This document shows, one piece after another, positions 16,224 to 24,016 of a stretch of 33,013 bases of DNA. The notes beneath the pieces were generated by a model. That model saw only the letters and a program-made list of their open reading frames with translations, searched no databases and was not told where the DNA came from. Each line of letters begins with the position of its first letter. Positions within the stretch are counted from its first letter, which is position 1. This DNA is from Blastococcus sp. (GTDB lineage Bacteria; Actinomycetota; Actinomycetes; Mycobacteriales; Geodermatophilaceae): positions 1 through 33,013 of the forward strand of contig JAOPWH010000189.1 in NCBI GenBank assembly GCA_025965795.1, written 5' to 3'. Position numbers and translations under genes: made by a program.

Positions 16224-18209
16224 CTAGCTGCCACCCGCGACCGGCGACGTCAGGTCCACCACCAGCCACCCACCGACCTGCGTGGCGACGAAGGAACCGA
16301 TGGACCAGTGCGCGATCTGCTCGGCCGGCGAACCGGGAACCGAACCCTGCGGGGTCAGGACCAGGTAATGCACGCGCGAGGCCGCCACTGCAGACCGGAA
16401 CTCGTCGAGCGTCGGGTGCGGATCGCGTCCGGAGAAGCCACCCAGTGCCCAGACGGGTGCGCCGCTGCCCAACTGCAGGTCGGCGGCGGGGCGGCCGATG
16501 ACGGCGGCCGCCCAGTCGTAGCCGGCCGCGCCCGCGGCGACCGTGTCCACCAGGGCCGACGGCAACCCGGTGCGCGTCGTGCTGCCCGGCCTGATGCCGC
16601 GTGGCGTGACCACCTCGGTGACCCCGGGTCCTGCGTGGACGTTGGCCCCCCGGTGAACCGCCTGCGCCGTTGCCACCGACCACGCGGTGGGCCCGGCGAG
16701 CATGGCGACCACCACCGCCACACCCACCAGCCCACCGCGACCGCGACGTGGAGCGACCGCCCCGGACGCCCGGGGCCAGGACATCCGCAATCCGACGATC
16801 GCCGCCACCGCGGCGGCGAGGACGACCGGAGCAACGAGCATCGGCCACGCCACCTGGCTCAGCAGCAGGCCGGCTGACCACAGTGCGGTCAGAGCCACTG
16901 TCGCGGTCAGCACCCGCCGGGCCCTGACGGCGCCGTCCCGGGCTCTTTCCCACAGCTGCCAGCCACCCAGCGCGACGGCGCCCGCGATGGCCGGGGCCAA
17001 CTGGATCGCGTAGTAGCTGTGCGAGATGCCCCGCATCGAGCTCAGCACGACGCCCGCGACCAGCAGCCAGCCACCCCACAGCAGCAGCCCCGCCCGCACG
17101 GGGTCCCGGCGCTCCCGGCCGCGGGTGAGCACCCAGCCGGCGACGAGGCAGATCAGCGCCGCGGGCAGCAGCCAACCCGCCTCCGGCGCCCACGAACCGA
17201 ACAGCCGCCCCCAGGTCCCCGACCGGGCGAGGTCGGCCCCTCCTCCGCTGCCCTCCTGGCCCGTGAGGCGACCCAGGCCGTTGTACCCCAGAGCCAACTC
17301 GATCACGCTGTTGGTGCGGGTGCCACCGATCCAGGGCCGCTGGTCGGCCGGGATCAGCTCGACCGCGAGCACCCACCAGCCCGCCGCCGTGATCATCACC
17401 GCTCCGGCGACGGCCACCCGGGCCAGACGACGTCGCAACGGTCCGGCGCCCGCCACCAGGGCCACCAGCACGAACGCCGGCACGACCAGCCACGACTGCA
17501 GGAGTTTCGTGAGGAACGCGACGCCGAGGAGGGCGCCGCTCGCCGCCAGCCAGCCGCCACCACCTCGCGTGGCCTCGAGTGAGCGCACCAGGCAGTAGGC
17601 CGCCGCCACCGAGAGCAGCACCATGAGGGCGTCGGGGTTGTCGTACCGGGCCATCAGCGTGACGACCGGCGTCACTGCCAGGACAGCTGCAGCGAGCAGC
17701 CCGGCCGCCGCGGCCCGGGCCTCGGCGGCGTCCGGTCGATCCGGGTGGCCTGCCACCAGGCTCAGCGCCTGGCGCCGCACCGTGCCGTACATGAGGGCGA
17801 CCGCCACCACGCCGCAGAACGCCTGGGGAAGCAGGAGCGCCGGCGTCGACAAGCCGAAGGTCCGCACCGACAAGCCGGTCAACCACAGGGCGGCCGGCGG
17901 CTTGTCCACGGTGATCCCGCCGGAGGGGTCGAGACCACCGAAGAAGAACGCCCGCCAGCTGAGGGCGCCGGCCTGCGCAGCGGCGGAGTAGTACGCGTTC
18001 GCCCATCCACTGCCCGACAGGCCCAGCGAGTAGAGCAGTCCGGCTGCCGTCATCAGGAGGCCCAGAGCGGCCCGGCGGAGGCTCGGCACCGGTCCCCCGC
18101 GCGATGGCCGTACAGCCGATGGAGCAGGCAGCGGCGCTGAGATCCCCGCCTCCCGGCGGGTCTGCATGCAGGGCGGCCCGGCCGTGTCCGCGCCGGACGA
18201 CCTGCTCAC
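16224..18209 (-). CDS. GT39/ArnT-like polytopic glycosyltransferase
   Basis: A 661-residue membrane glycosyltransferase with about 12 helices and an extracytoplasmic C-terminal domain. The first-loop signature GLDPSGGITVDKPPAALWL and NAYYSAAAQAGALSWRAFF match the ArnT/PMT family, which transfers a sugar from polyprenyl phosphate to an acceptor outside the membrane. RYDNPDALMVLLSVAAAYC and SWLVVPAFVLVALVAG fit the following helices. GTG at 18209 overlaps the upstream GT2-GtrA stop as GTGA; an ATG at 18167 is an alternative. Coupling to GT2-GtrA suggests that it uses the lipid-linked sugar made and flipped by that protein. The acceptor is unknown. Confidence 0.88.
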   Translation of the reverse strand: MSRSSGADTAGPPCMQTRREAGISAPLPAPSAVRPSRGGPVPSLRRAALGLLMTAAGLLYSLGLSGSGWANAYYSAAAQAGALSWRAFFFGGLDPSGGITVDKPPAALWLTGLSVRTFGLSTPALLLPQAFCGVVAVALMYGTVRRQALSLVAGHPDRPDAAEARAAAAGLLAAAVLAVTPVVTLMARYDNPDALMVLLSVAAAYCLVRSLEATRGGGGWLAASGALLGVAFLTKLLQSWLVVPAFVLVALVAGAGPLRRRLARVAVAGAVMITAAGWWVLAVELIPADQRPWIGGTRTNSVIELALGYNGLGRLTGQEGSGGGADLARSGTWGRLFGSWAPEAGWLLPAALICLVAGWVLTRGRERRDPVRAGLLLWGGWLLVAGVVLSSMRGISHSYYAIQLAPAIAGAVALGGWQLWERARDGAVRARRVLTATVALTALWSAGLLLSQVAWPMLVAPVVLAAAVAAIVGLRMSWPRASGAVAPRRGRGGLVGVAVVVAMLAGPTAWSVATAQAVHRGANVHAGPGVTEVVTPRGIRPGSTTRTGLPSALVDTVAAGAAGYDWAAAVIGRPAADLQLGSGAPVWALGGFSGRDPHPTLDEFRSAVAASRVHYLVLTPQGSVPGSPAEQIAHWSIGSFVATQVGGWLVVDLTSPVAGGS

Positions 18210-19489
18210 GCCGCCGCTGATCTGGCGCGCCCGACAGACGTCGAGCGGACGTCGTCCACGGACGCCCGGCCGGTACGGAACACCCACCCACGGAACAAGG
18301 CGAACCGGGCCACCGTCGCCATCCCGGTCGCCGCCACGAGGACCCCCACCTCGTCCAGCCGCGGCGCCCCCGGCGCGACGGCGTGCAGCCATACGAGCGA
18401 GCCGCTGGTGAGGACCAGACCGCAGACGAACACGAGCAGGCCCTGCACCTGGGCGCGGAACGCTCCGGCACGGCCCCGCAGACCGAAGGTCAGCCGCCGG
18501 TTGGCCGCGGTGTTGGCACAGGCGGTGACCAGCAGGGCGCCAAGATTCGCTTCCTGCGCCGTGCCGATGCTTCGAAAGCCCATGAAGAGCAGCAGATAGG
18601 CGAGAGTCGACACGATGCCGATGGCGGCGAAGACACCGAGTTGAGTCCACACGTTCGATGGCGCGCCCACCGGTTGGGCCAGTGGTCGTCGGCCGATGCC
18701 TTCGCGCAGGTCGGACAGGGAGAGCCGTGCCGCACTGCGACTCCGCCGCAGTCGGACGATCCCAGCCAGGTCCGCACGTGCTGTGGCGACGATGTCCACG
18801 CGACTGTCGGGATCGTCGATCCAGTCGACCGGCACCTCGTGGATGCGCAGACCGGCGCGTTCGGCCAGCCACAGCAGCTCGGTGTCGAAGAACCACCCGT
18901 CATCCTCGACCAGCGGCAGCAACGACTCCGCGGCATCGGCACGGATCGCCTTGAAGCCGCACTGGGCGTCGGACACCGACGTCGTTCCCGTGATCCGCAG
19001 CAGCACGTTGTAGCTGCGCGAGATGAACTCGCGTTTCGGCCCACGGACCACCCGTGACGAGCTGCTCAGCCGGCTACCGACGGACAGATCGGAATGACCG
19101 CTGATCAGCGGCGCGACCAGCGGCAGCAGCGCACCGAGATCGGTCGACAGATCCACGTCCATGTAGGCCAGCACAGCGGCGTCGGACGCCAGCCAGGCGG
19201 TGCGCAGCGCCCTGCCCCGCCCCGGTTCCGACAGCACGAGGACCTCGATCCCGGGCAGCTCGGCCGCGATCCGGCGGGCGGCCGCGACCGTGCCGTCGCT
19301 GCTGGCGTTCTCCGCGACCGTGATCCGGAACGGGTAGGGGAACGTTGCGGTGAGGTGTGCGTGCAGGCGACGCAGCGACGTCTCCAGCCCGGCCTGCTCG
19401 TTGTGCACCGGGACGACGACGTCGAGGACCGGCGGCGGCACGACGACGAGCTCGGACAACGTATCGGCGGTCAGTAGGCGGGTGTCCAT
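18206..19489 (-). CDS. GT2 polyprenyl-phosphate glycosyltransferase fused to GtrA
   Basis: A 427-residue fusion. Residues about 20-265 are a GT-A glycosyltransferase: VVVPVHNEQAGLETSL, SSDGT, the nucleotide-sugar DxD as Asp111-Val-Asp113 (YMDVDLSTDLGA), and DAQCGFKAI. This is a dolichyl-phosphate mannose synthase-like domain that puts a sugar on polyprenyl phosphate. Residues about 285-405 form four helices of the GtrA type (GIVSTLAYLLLFMGFRSIG, ACANTAANRRLTFGLRG), thought to flip the lipid-linked sugar. Synthesis and flipping are therefore in one polypeptide. The ATG has GGAG 6 bases upstream. Site B, 60 bp before the ATG, is its likely promoter, shared with the GT39 gene. Confidence 0.93.
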   Translation of the reverse strand: MDTRLLTADTLSELVVVPPPVLDVVVPVHNEQAGLETSLRRLHAHLTATFPYPFRITVAENASSDGTVAAARRIAAELPGIEVLVLSEPGRGRALRTAWLASDAAVLAYMDVDLSTDLGALLPLVAPLISGHSDLSVGSRLSSSSRVVRGPKREFISRSYNVLLRITGTTSVSDAQCGFKAIRADAAESLLPLVEDDGWFFDTELLWLAERAGLRIHEVPVDWIDDPDSRVDIVATARADLAGIVRLRRSRSAARLSLSDLREGIGRRPLAQPVGAPSNVWTQLGVFAAIGIVSTLAYLLLFMGFRSIGTAQEANLGALLVTACANTAANRRLTFGLRGRAGAFRAQVQGLLVFVCGLVLTSGSLVWLHAVAPGAPRLDEVGVLVAATGMATVARFALFRGWVFRTGRASVDDVRSTSVGRARSAAA

Positions 19490-19531
19490 CAGGATCTCCG
19501 ATCCGGCTCTCGACAGGGAGCCGTCGTCCGG

Positions 19532-19564
19532 AGGCTGGACCTCGACGGCTGAGGCCTCGCTGAG
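19532..19564 (-). promoter_or_regulatory. GT2-GtrA/GT39 promoter box (site B)
   Basis: On the minus strand CTCAGCGAGGCCTCAG (19564-19549) holds two CTCAG cores exactly 11 bp apart. Eleven bases later comes CAGCCT (19537-19532). The box lies 60 bp before the GT2-GtrA ATG. It is the best match to site A of the regulator promoter. Confidence 0.62.
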
Positions 19565-19588
19565 AGCCAGCGGTCCTGATCACCGATC

Positions 19589-19604
19589 CTCAGCGAGTGC
19601 TCAG
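19589..19604 (+). promoter_or_regulatory. Mirror-image repeat box (site C)
   Basis: CTCAGCGAGTGCTCAG on the plus strand has two CTCAG cores 11 bp apart and matches the complement of site B at 14 of 16 positions, with 24 bp between. It overlaps the stop of the PAP2 gene. No -10-like element follows on the plus strand and no gene lies there, so it may be a second binding site acting with site B or the other arm of an RNA hairpin ending the PAP2 transcript. Confidence 0.45.
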
Positions 19605-20084
19605 GAACGCCCAGCTGCGAATGCGGACACCGAGGCATCGTTCGACGACGAACCAGGCGAGTGCGCCGGCGGCGAGACCGATCCCGAGACCGGCGGCGAC
19701 ATCCTGGGCGTGATGGACGTGCGCCGCGACGCGGGCGACGCCGATCAGTACCGCTCCGGCCCCCATCGCCACGCCGACCAGCCGCCGGTACGGAAAGACG
19801 AGTGCCGCCAGCAGACCACCGGCCGCACTGTGATCGGAGGGAAATCCGTTGTCCGCCGGATGCGCGAACAGCGCCACGGACGACGGATCATGGACGAACG
19901 GGCGGGGATCGACGTGCAGTGCAGCGGTGACCCAGATCCCGACCCCCACCAGGACCAGACCGACCAAGGACCGGGCAGCCAACATCAGCTTGTCGGAACG
20001 ACTGCCGATCAACCAGACCACGCCCGCGGCCACGACCAGCACGTACAGCAGATATTGAGCCGTGGCGACGATGAGCACGTTCAC
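19590..20084 (-). CDS. PAP2-family membrane phosphatase
   Basis: A 164-residue membrane protein with about five helices. The PAP2 motifs are present in order: PRPF (Arg-Pro of motif 1), FPSDHSAAGG (motif 2, with Asp where many relatives have Gly) and ARVAAHVHHAQDVAAG (motif 3 with catalytic His and Asp). It would dephosphorylate a lipid phosphate such as polyprenyl pyrophosphate, which would recycle the carrier used by the nearby glycosyltransferases. GTG at 20084 overlaps the GT87 stop as GTGA; an ATG at 20171 is in frame but would put site E inside the gene. A promoter of the shared type lies 49 bp upstream. Confidence 0.85.
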   Translation of the reverse strand: MNVLIVATAQYLLYVLVVAAGVVWLIGSRSDKLMLAARSLVGLVLVGVGIWVTAALHVDPRPFVHDPSSVALFAHPADNGFPSDHSAAGGLLAALVFPYRRLVGVAMGAGAVLIGVARVAAHVHHAQDVAAGLGIGLAAGALAWFVVERCLGVRIRSWAFLSTR

Positions 20085-21409
20085 GAGCGCGAGGAGATGG
20101 TCAGCATGATCGCTGATCCTTCCCGGACCTTTCTGAACCCTGCCTGAATACCCGGGCCACCGCGCCGCCATGCTTTCCGAGGTCGCAGTCGCCCGGAGCC
20201 CACGCCAGGCGGGTGGCCGGTGCGACCGAGCGCACGCGCCGGCAGGAGGAACACCAGCACCAGCACCAGCAGTACGTAGGCGTTCTCCCCCGCGCCCGCC
20301 CACGGGCCCGCGGGCGCACCCACGAAGAACCAGATCAGTGAGCCGGCGAACCCCCCGGCGACGACGAGGCCGACCGCCGCGGCAGTGACACGGGCGGCAC
20401 GGGGACGCCGCCGGCCCCACCCCTCGGCGACCGGCGTCCCGGCCGCGACGTCGACGAGTACGACGACCGCGGGCACGACCCAGTACAGGTGGTGCACCCA
20501 CGAGATGGGGCTGATCAGACACGCGGTCAACCCGGTGACCGTGACGCCGGCGAGATCGTCCCCACGCCGGTGCAGCAGGGTCGCCCGGGTGATCCCGAGG
20601 GTCAGTGCCATCCCGGCGAGGACCAGCCACAGCACCCGATTCGGTTCGCCGGGGACGGCCAGGCGTGCCACCAGCCCCAGGAGGGACTGGTTGTTCGGAT
20701 CGGTCGGGGGTCCCACCCGGTCGGTCTGCCACAGCGTCCGGGTCCAGTACCGGACGGACGGGTCGACCGCGAAGCCGAGCAGCGCGGTGACAGCGAACGT
20801 GCCGGCCGCGACCGCGGCCGCGCGCCACCGCCGGCTGGCCGCGAGGTAGACGAGGAAGAGCGCCGGGGTCACCTTGATCGCCGTCGCCAGGCCGATGCCC
20901 ACCCCGGCCCATGCGCGATCGCGGCGCAGCGCGACGACATCGGCGAGCACGAGGGCAGCGATGACCAGGTCGATCTGCCCCCAGCCGAGCGTCTCCCGCA
21001 CCGGCTCCATCGCGAGCGTGACCGGCAACGCGACGGCGAACGCGACCCACTGCGGCCACCCGTGCCGGTGGGCGACCGGACCGACCAGCCACCAGGTGGT
21101 CAGGGCGACGAGTCCACCCGTCACCGCGGTCAGCAGGACGGTCGCGGTGGTCTCCGTCCCGAGCGCGAGGGGCAGGAGCACCAGGACGGCGAACGGCGGG
21201 TAGGTGAACCCCTTCTCGGTGTGCGGCCGCACGAAGTCGTAGAGGGAGTGGCCGTCGAGCCACCACCGGACGGCTCCGCGATAGACCCGCAGGTCGAAGG
21301 TGTGGTGCCAGACGGGGCGGAGGGAACTGTGGACCGCGAGGAACCACATGACCACGATGACCGACGCCACGAGGCCGACCTGTACCGCCCGCCTCGCGGT
21401 GATACCCAC
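20081..21409 (-). CDS. GT87-type polyprenyl-phosphate mannosyltransferase
   Basis: A 442-residue membrane protein with about ten helices. The first extracytoplasmic loop holds HHTFDLRVYRGAVRWWLDG followed by LYDF and KGFTYPPFAVLVLLPLA, the signature of GT87 (DUF2029) transferases that use polyprenyl-phosphomannose; the Asp in FDLRVY is the likely catalytic acid. Later parts (WAGVGIGLATAIKVTPALFL, NQSLLGLV, ISWVHHLYWVVPAVVVLVD) fit the family. I prefer the GTG at 21409, because an upstream GTG at 21469 would place promoter box D inside the gene. No ribosome site precedes it, so a leaderless mRNA is possible. The last 40 residues are basic and poorly conserved-looking. Confidence 0.85.
   Translation of the reverse strand: MGITARRAVQVGLVASVIVVMWFLAVHSSLRPVWHHTFDLRVYRGAVRWWLDGHSLYDFVRPHTEKGFTYPPFAVLVLLPLALGTETTATVLLTAVTGGLVALTTWWLVGPVAHRHGWPQWVAFAVALPVTLAMEPVRETLGWGQIDLVIAALVLADVVALRRDRAWAGVGIGLATAIKVTPALFLVYLAASRRWRAAAVAAGTFAVTALLGFAVDPSVRYWTRTLWQTDRVGPPTDPNNQSLLGLVARLAVPGEPNRVLWLVLAGMALTLGITRATLLHRRGDDLAGVTVTGLTACLISPISWVHHLYWVVPAVVVLVDVAAGTPVAEGWGRRRPRAARVTAAAVGLVVAGGFAGSLIWFFVGAPAGPWAGAGENAYVLLVLVLVFLLPARALGRTGHPPGVGSGRLRPRKAWRRGGPGIQAGFRKVREGSAIMLTISSRS
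20116..20148 (-). promoter_or_regulatory. Internal promoter box before PAP2 (site E)
   Basis: On the minus strand TTCAGGCAGGGTTCAG (20148-20133) holds two TTCAG cores 11 bp apart, and after 11 bases AAGGAT (20121-20116) is the -10-like element. It lies inside the end of the GT87 frame. An ATG at 20107 after GAAGGA opens a mini-ORF, MLTISSRS, in the GT87 frame whose stop overlaps the PAP2 GTG, so it could couple translation from this promoter. Confidence 0.45.
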
Positions 21410-21415
21410 GGGCGG

Positions 21416-21447
21416 AGAGTGCTCCGCCCCGTTGAGAACTGGCTGAG
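21416..21447 (-). promoter_or_regulatory. GT87 promoter box (site D)
   Basis: On the minus strand CTCAGCCAGTTCTCAA (21447-21432) holds CTCAG and CTCAA cores 11 bp apart. Ten bases later comes CACTCT (21421-21416), then 6 bases to the GTG at 21409, the same spacing to the start codon as in site F. A 6-bp hairpin (GCGGAG/CTCCGC) overlaps the -10 region. Confidence 0.5.
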
Positions 21448-21490
21448 AATGGACCGCGGCGAGCGTCACGGGGGCGCCCGGTGACCCGCG

Positions 21491-22264
21491 TTACCCCGTC
21501 GGCTCGGCGTCCCGGAGCTGGATCAGCAGGTTCCGCGCGGCCGGGGCGATGCGCGCCGGGACGCCGAGCTCGTGCAGCTGCTCGGTCGCGGCCGCCATCT
21601 CGTCGGCGCGACGTCGCGCATGCCGGTGGGTTCCGTCCACGAGGCGATCCACCGTGCGCGCGTCGAAGCCGGCCAGCTCGCCGCGGATGTTCTCGAGCAG
21701 CCAGTCGGCGCAGCCCGCGGCCTCCGCGGCCGTCAGCGCCTCGACCACCGCGGCGGCAAGTCCCTTGTAGAAGACGCTGCGCAGCAGCTTGCGGGAGATG
21801 GCCTCTCCGGCGGGACCGGGCTGCACCGTGACGTCGGCGCCGAGGACGGTCATGAGCTGCGCGTAGCGGTCCGCGGCCTCGCCGGAGACCAGCATCGGTG
21901 TGCGCAGGCCCCTGCCCGGCACCGGGGACATGAGCGCCACGTCGACGACCGGCACCTGGAGACCGGCCGTCTCCGCGAGTGCGACCTTGGTGCCCGGAGC
22001 AGCGGTGTTGAGGTCGGCCCAGATCGTCCCCGGACGCACGGCCGGCAACGCGTTGCGCAGGGCCGTCATGGCGTCGTGCGAGCTGTTCACGCTCAGCACC
22101 AGGTCGGCGTCGGCGACGGCCTCGGCCTCGCTGGTGCGCCGCCGCACCCCGTCGACGTCGACCGGCTTCGGGTCGTACCCACGGACGTCGGCGCCTGCCG
22201 CGACGAGGTCCCGGGCGATCTCGGAGCCGGCCTCTCCCAGCCCCAGCACCGCGATCGTCGTCAC
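21491..22264 (-). CDS. 6PGDH-like NAD(P)-dependent dehydrogenase (DUF1932)
   Basis: A 257-residue protein of the beta-hydroxyacid dehydrogenase superfamily. The Rossmann motif is IAVLGLGEAGSEIARDLVAAG (6-26), followed by VRGYDP, SVNSSHDA and a GTIWADLNTAAP segment in the position of the substrate motif. The C-terminal half, with KLLRSVFYKGLAAAVVEAL, matches the DUF1932 type. The catalytic Lys is probably in RKLLRS. GTG at 22264 overlaps the dioxygenase stop as GTGA, so it belongs to the aromatic-degradation unit. The physiological substrate is unknown; oxidation or reduction of a ring-cleavage intermediate is an inference from context. Confidence 0.85.
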   Translation of the reverse strand: MTTIAVLGLGEAGSEIARDLVAAGADVRGYDPKPVDVDGVRRRTSEAEAVADADLVLSVNSSHDAMTALRNALPAVRPGTIWADLNTAAPGTKVALAETAGLQVPVVDVALMSPVPGRGLRTPMLVSGEAADRYAQLMTVLGADVTVQPGPAGEAISRKLLRSVFYKGLAAAVVEALTAAEAAGCADWLLENIRGELAGFDARTVDRLVDGTHRHARRRADEMAAATEQLHELGVPARIAPAARNLLIQLRDAEPTG

Positions 22265-23253
22265 GCGTCGCCGCCGGGCGCGTCCTCCACCGGCACCAGT
22301 TCGGGAGGCCCCACCGGAGGCGTGCCGTGGGTGTGGAACGAGTCGATCGTCCTGAGCCCCCACGCCTGGCCCTTGGCGCGCTCCGACTCGGTCCAGTTCA
22401 CCGGCTGCCAGTCGGGGGCCAGCACGAGGCGGGCACCGGCGTTGCACAGCTCGATCCGGTTGCCGCCGGGCTCGTAGACGTACAGGAAGAACGTCTGCTG
22501 GATGGCGTGCTTGTGCGGTCCCGTCTCGATGTGCACGCCCTGCTCCAGGGCGACGTCGGCCGCGCGGAGGATGCCGTCGCGGGTGTCGACGGCGAAGGCG
22601 ATGTGGTGCAGCCGTCCGGCGGTGCCGGTCCGGTCACGGGTGTAGACCGCGTCGTAGCCCTTGTTCGTGAACGTCGTCCAGCTGCCGGCGACGGTGCCGT
22701 CGTCCAGCACGATCTGCTCCGTCACCATCGCTCCGAGGACGTCCCGCAGGAAGTCCCGGTTCACCACCGGCTCGACACCCAGCCAGTTGACGTGGTCGAG
22801 CCGCCGGACGCCCACGCCGTGGGAGGGATAGGCCTGCGCCTGGTTCTTCAGCGCCGGCTCGAGCCCGGCGGGCGGCCGGTACCACTCCGACTCGTAGTAG
22901 AGGCCGAACTCGTGGCCGTCGGGGTCGGTGAAGACGTAGGTGGGGCCGTACCCGGGGTCGCCGTCCTGCCAGCCGATCCCCCGGCCGGCCTCCTCGATCC
23001 GGGTGACACGCCGCTCGAGGGCGTCCGGACTCGAGGCCCGCAGGTTGGTGCGCCCCACGCCGGACGTGCGGTGCCCGGTGAGCTTGATCGTCGTGTTCTC
23101 GTAGTCGTCCCACGCGCGCAGGAAGACCGAGTCCCCGGCCGCACCGGTCCGGGTCAGCCCGAGGTAGTTCGTGAAGAACTCGAGGCTCTTCTCGGGAACC
23201 GGCGTCCGGAGCTCGACGTGGCCGAGGTGGGCGATCTCGTGCAGCGGCGGCAC
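22261..23253 (-). CDS. Catechol 2,3-dioxygenase-like extradiol dioxygenase
   Basis: A 330-residue type I (VOC-fold) extradiol dioxygenase. The iron triad appears as His154 (RRLDHVNWL), His216 or 217 (GRLHHIAFAVD) and Glu268 (GGNRIELCNAG). The N-terminal VOC half starts HEIAHLGHVELRTPVPEKSL, and ETGPHKHAIQQTFFLYVYEP is a family signature. It would open a catecholic ring next to the diol with O2. The GTG at 23253 was chosen for GGAGA 6 bases upstream and because upstream in-frame sequence does not fit the family. It overlaps the dehydrogenase. The natural catechol is unknown; its sequence is unrelated to the LigAB-type enzyme at the right end. Confidence 0.9.
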   Translation of the reverse strand: MPPLHEIAHLGHVELRTPVPEKSLEFFTNYLGLTRTGAAGDSVFLRAWDDYENTTIKLTGHRTSGVGRTNLRASSPDALERRVTRIEEAGRGIGWQDGDPGYGPTYVFTDPDGHEFGLYYESEWYRPPAGLEPALKNQAQAYPSHGVGVRRLDHVNWLGVEPVVNRDFLRDVLGAMVTEQIVLDDGTVAGSWTTFTNKGYDAVYTRDRTGTAGRLHHIAFAVDTRDGILRAADVALEQGVHIETGPHKHAIQQTFFLYVYEPGGNRIELCNAGARLVLAPDWQPVNWTESERAKGQAWGLRTIDSFHTHGTPPVGPPELVPVEDAPGGDA

Positions 23254-23459
23254 AGCGGCTCTCCACTCGTCATGGATCGGAAGGTCCGCGCTCGAGATCG
23301 CGGTTTGTCCCCGAGACCGCGCGACCATCAGTTCGTCCAGGCCGAGCGGCGTCGAGCCGACCGCGCGGAGAGCTCGACACTCGAGTCCCGCGACCTGGTC
23401 GAGCCGGTAGAGGTTAACCCGCCCGGCCCACTCTCTCGTCGCTCCCGCGACAGCCCTCG

Positions 23460-23540
23460 GATCCAGCCGTGCCGGCGAGCGACGTCCACCGCCGCGTGCC
23501 GGTTCGAAGCTCCGAGTTTGGTCGATGTCGATCGAATGCA
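23460..23540 (-). pseudogene. Fragment of a LuxR-type HTH C-terminus
   Basis: One minus-strand frame reads KLGASNRHAAVDVARRHGWI, which is the usual end of a LuxR HTH (recognition helix tail, Asn-Arg, Ala-rich helix, GW or GL end). Before it, IRSTST fits the end of the recognition helix, but no further HTH is readable in that frame; a neighbouring frame gives TEEAVVH, so a frameshift is possible. It lies about 200 bp upstream of the dioxygenase start and could be the remnant of its regulator. Confidence 0.35.
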
Positions 23541-23681
23541 CGACGGCCTCCTCGGTTGCGGCCGCCGGAACCGGCCGCGGTCCGGCCGGTCCTCTCGGAC
23601 GCATCTCCTACGCTGCCGCCCCTTCCGGCTCGGCACCTGTGGTCAGGCTCATGAACTGTGCCGGCCATGCGCACGGGCGGC

Positions 23682-23699
23682 CCATGACGTGTGTCATGG
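23682..23699. promoter_or_regulatory. Perfect 7-bp inverted repeat upstream of the dioxygenase
   Basis: CCATGAC, GTGT and GTCATGG form an operator-like 18-bp site. It is about 430 bp before the dioxygenase start, beyond the LuxR fragment. No intact gene adjoins it, so the regulator that used it is not identifiable here. Confidence 0.3.
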
Positions 23700-23835
23700 C
23701 GGGCCGGGTGGACGGGGAGCCCCGCGTTCGGCCTGCCGGGTCCCCTGTCGTTCGGCACGGGACGTCGATCGGGCGAGCCGGCAGGCTCGACGACGGCCAG
23801 CTGGACACTGATCCGAGGGTGGTTCCCGCTGTCGG

Positions 23836-23851
23836 CGTTCCCGCGGGAACG
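23836..23851. other. 16-bp perfect palindrome in decayed region
   Basis: CGTTCCCGCGGGAACG reads the same on both strands. It lies in the gene-free stretch 23254-24297, between the dioxygenase and the quinone-oxidoreductase-like gene, and may be part of an operator or a mobile-element end. Chance palindromes of this size are possible in GC-rich DNA. Confidence 0.25.
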
Positions 23852-23911
23852 GCGGGCGGTGGGTTCGGAGTGGCTTGATCGGGTGAAGGGCGAGGGTGCC
23901 AAGGCTCGGCG

Positions 23912-24016
23912 ATGCCAACCCCACGGGTCGGGATCGCGCCGCGGCTGACCGACGCCGAACTGGTCGCCTTCGCGGTGAGGCAGGCCGCGCCGGGGCGCAC
24001 CAGCGAGGGAATCGCA
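23912..24016 (+). pseudogene. N-terminal fragment of an IS982-like transposase
   Basis: The frame reads PRLTDAELVAFAVRQA then GRTSEGIA, close to the (R/K)LSDAELxxLAVxQALLGxxSE stretch near the start of IS982-family transposases. The DDE core that should follow is not readable in any frame, and I saw no terminal inverted repeats. It is the only recognisable coding trace in the right half of the 1-kb gene-free stretch. Confidence 0.4.

Noticed and set aside
23254-23604. In-frame N-terminal extension of the catechol dioxygenase
   Set aside because: About 117 extra residues that do not fit the family, and a good ribosome site before the GTG at 23253; the extension reads through the LuxR fragment in another frame.
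23525-23878. A 117-codon plus-strand frame in the decayed region
   Set aside because: Low-complexity Gly/Ala/Arg product without a start signal; it runs antisense to the upstream end of the LuxR fragment.
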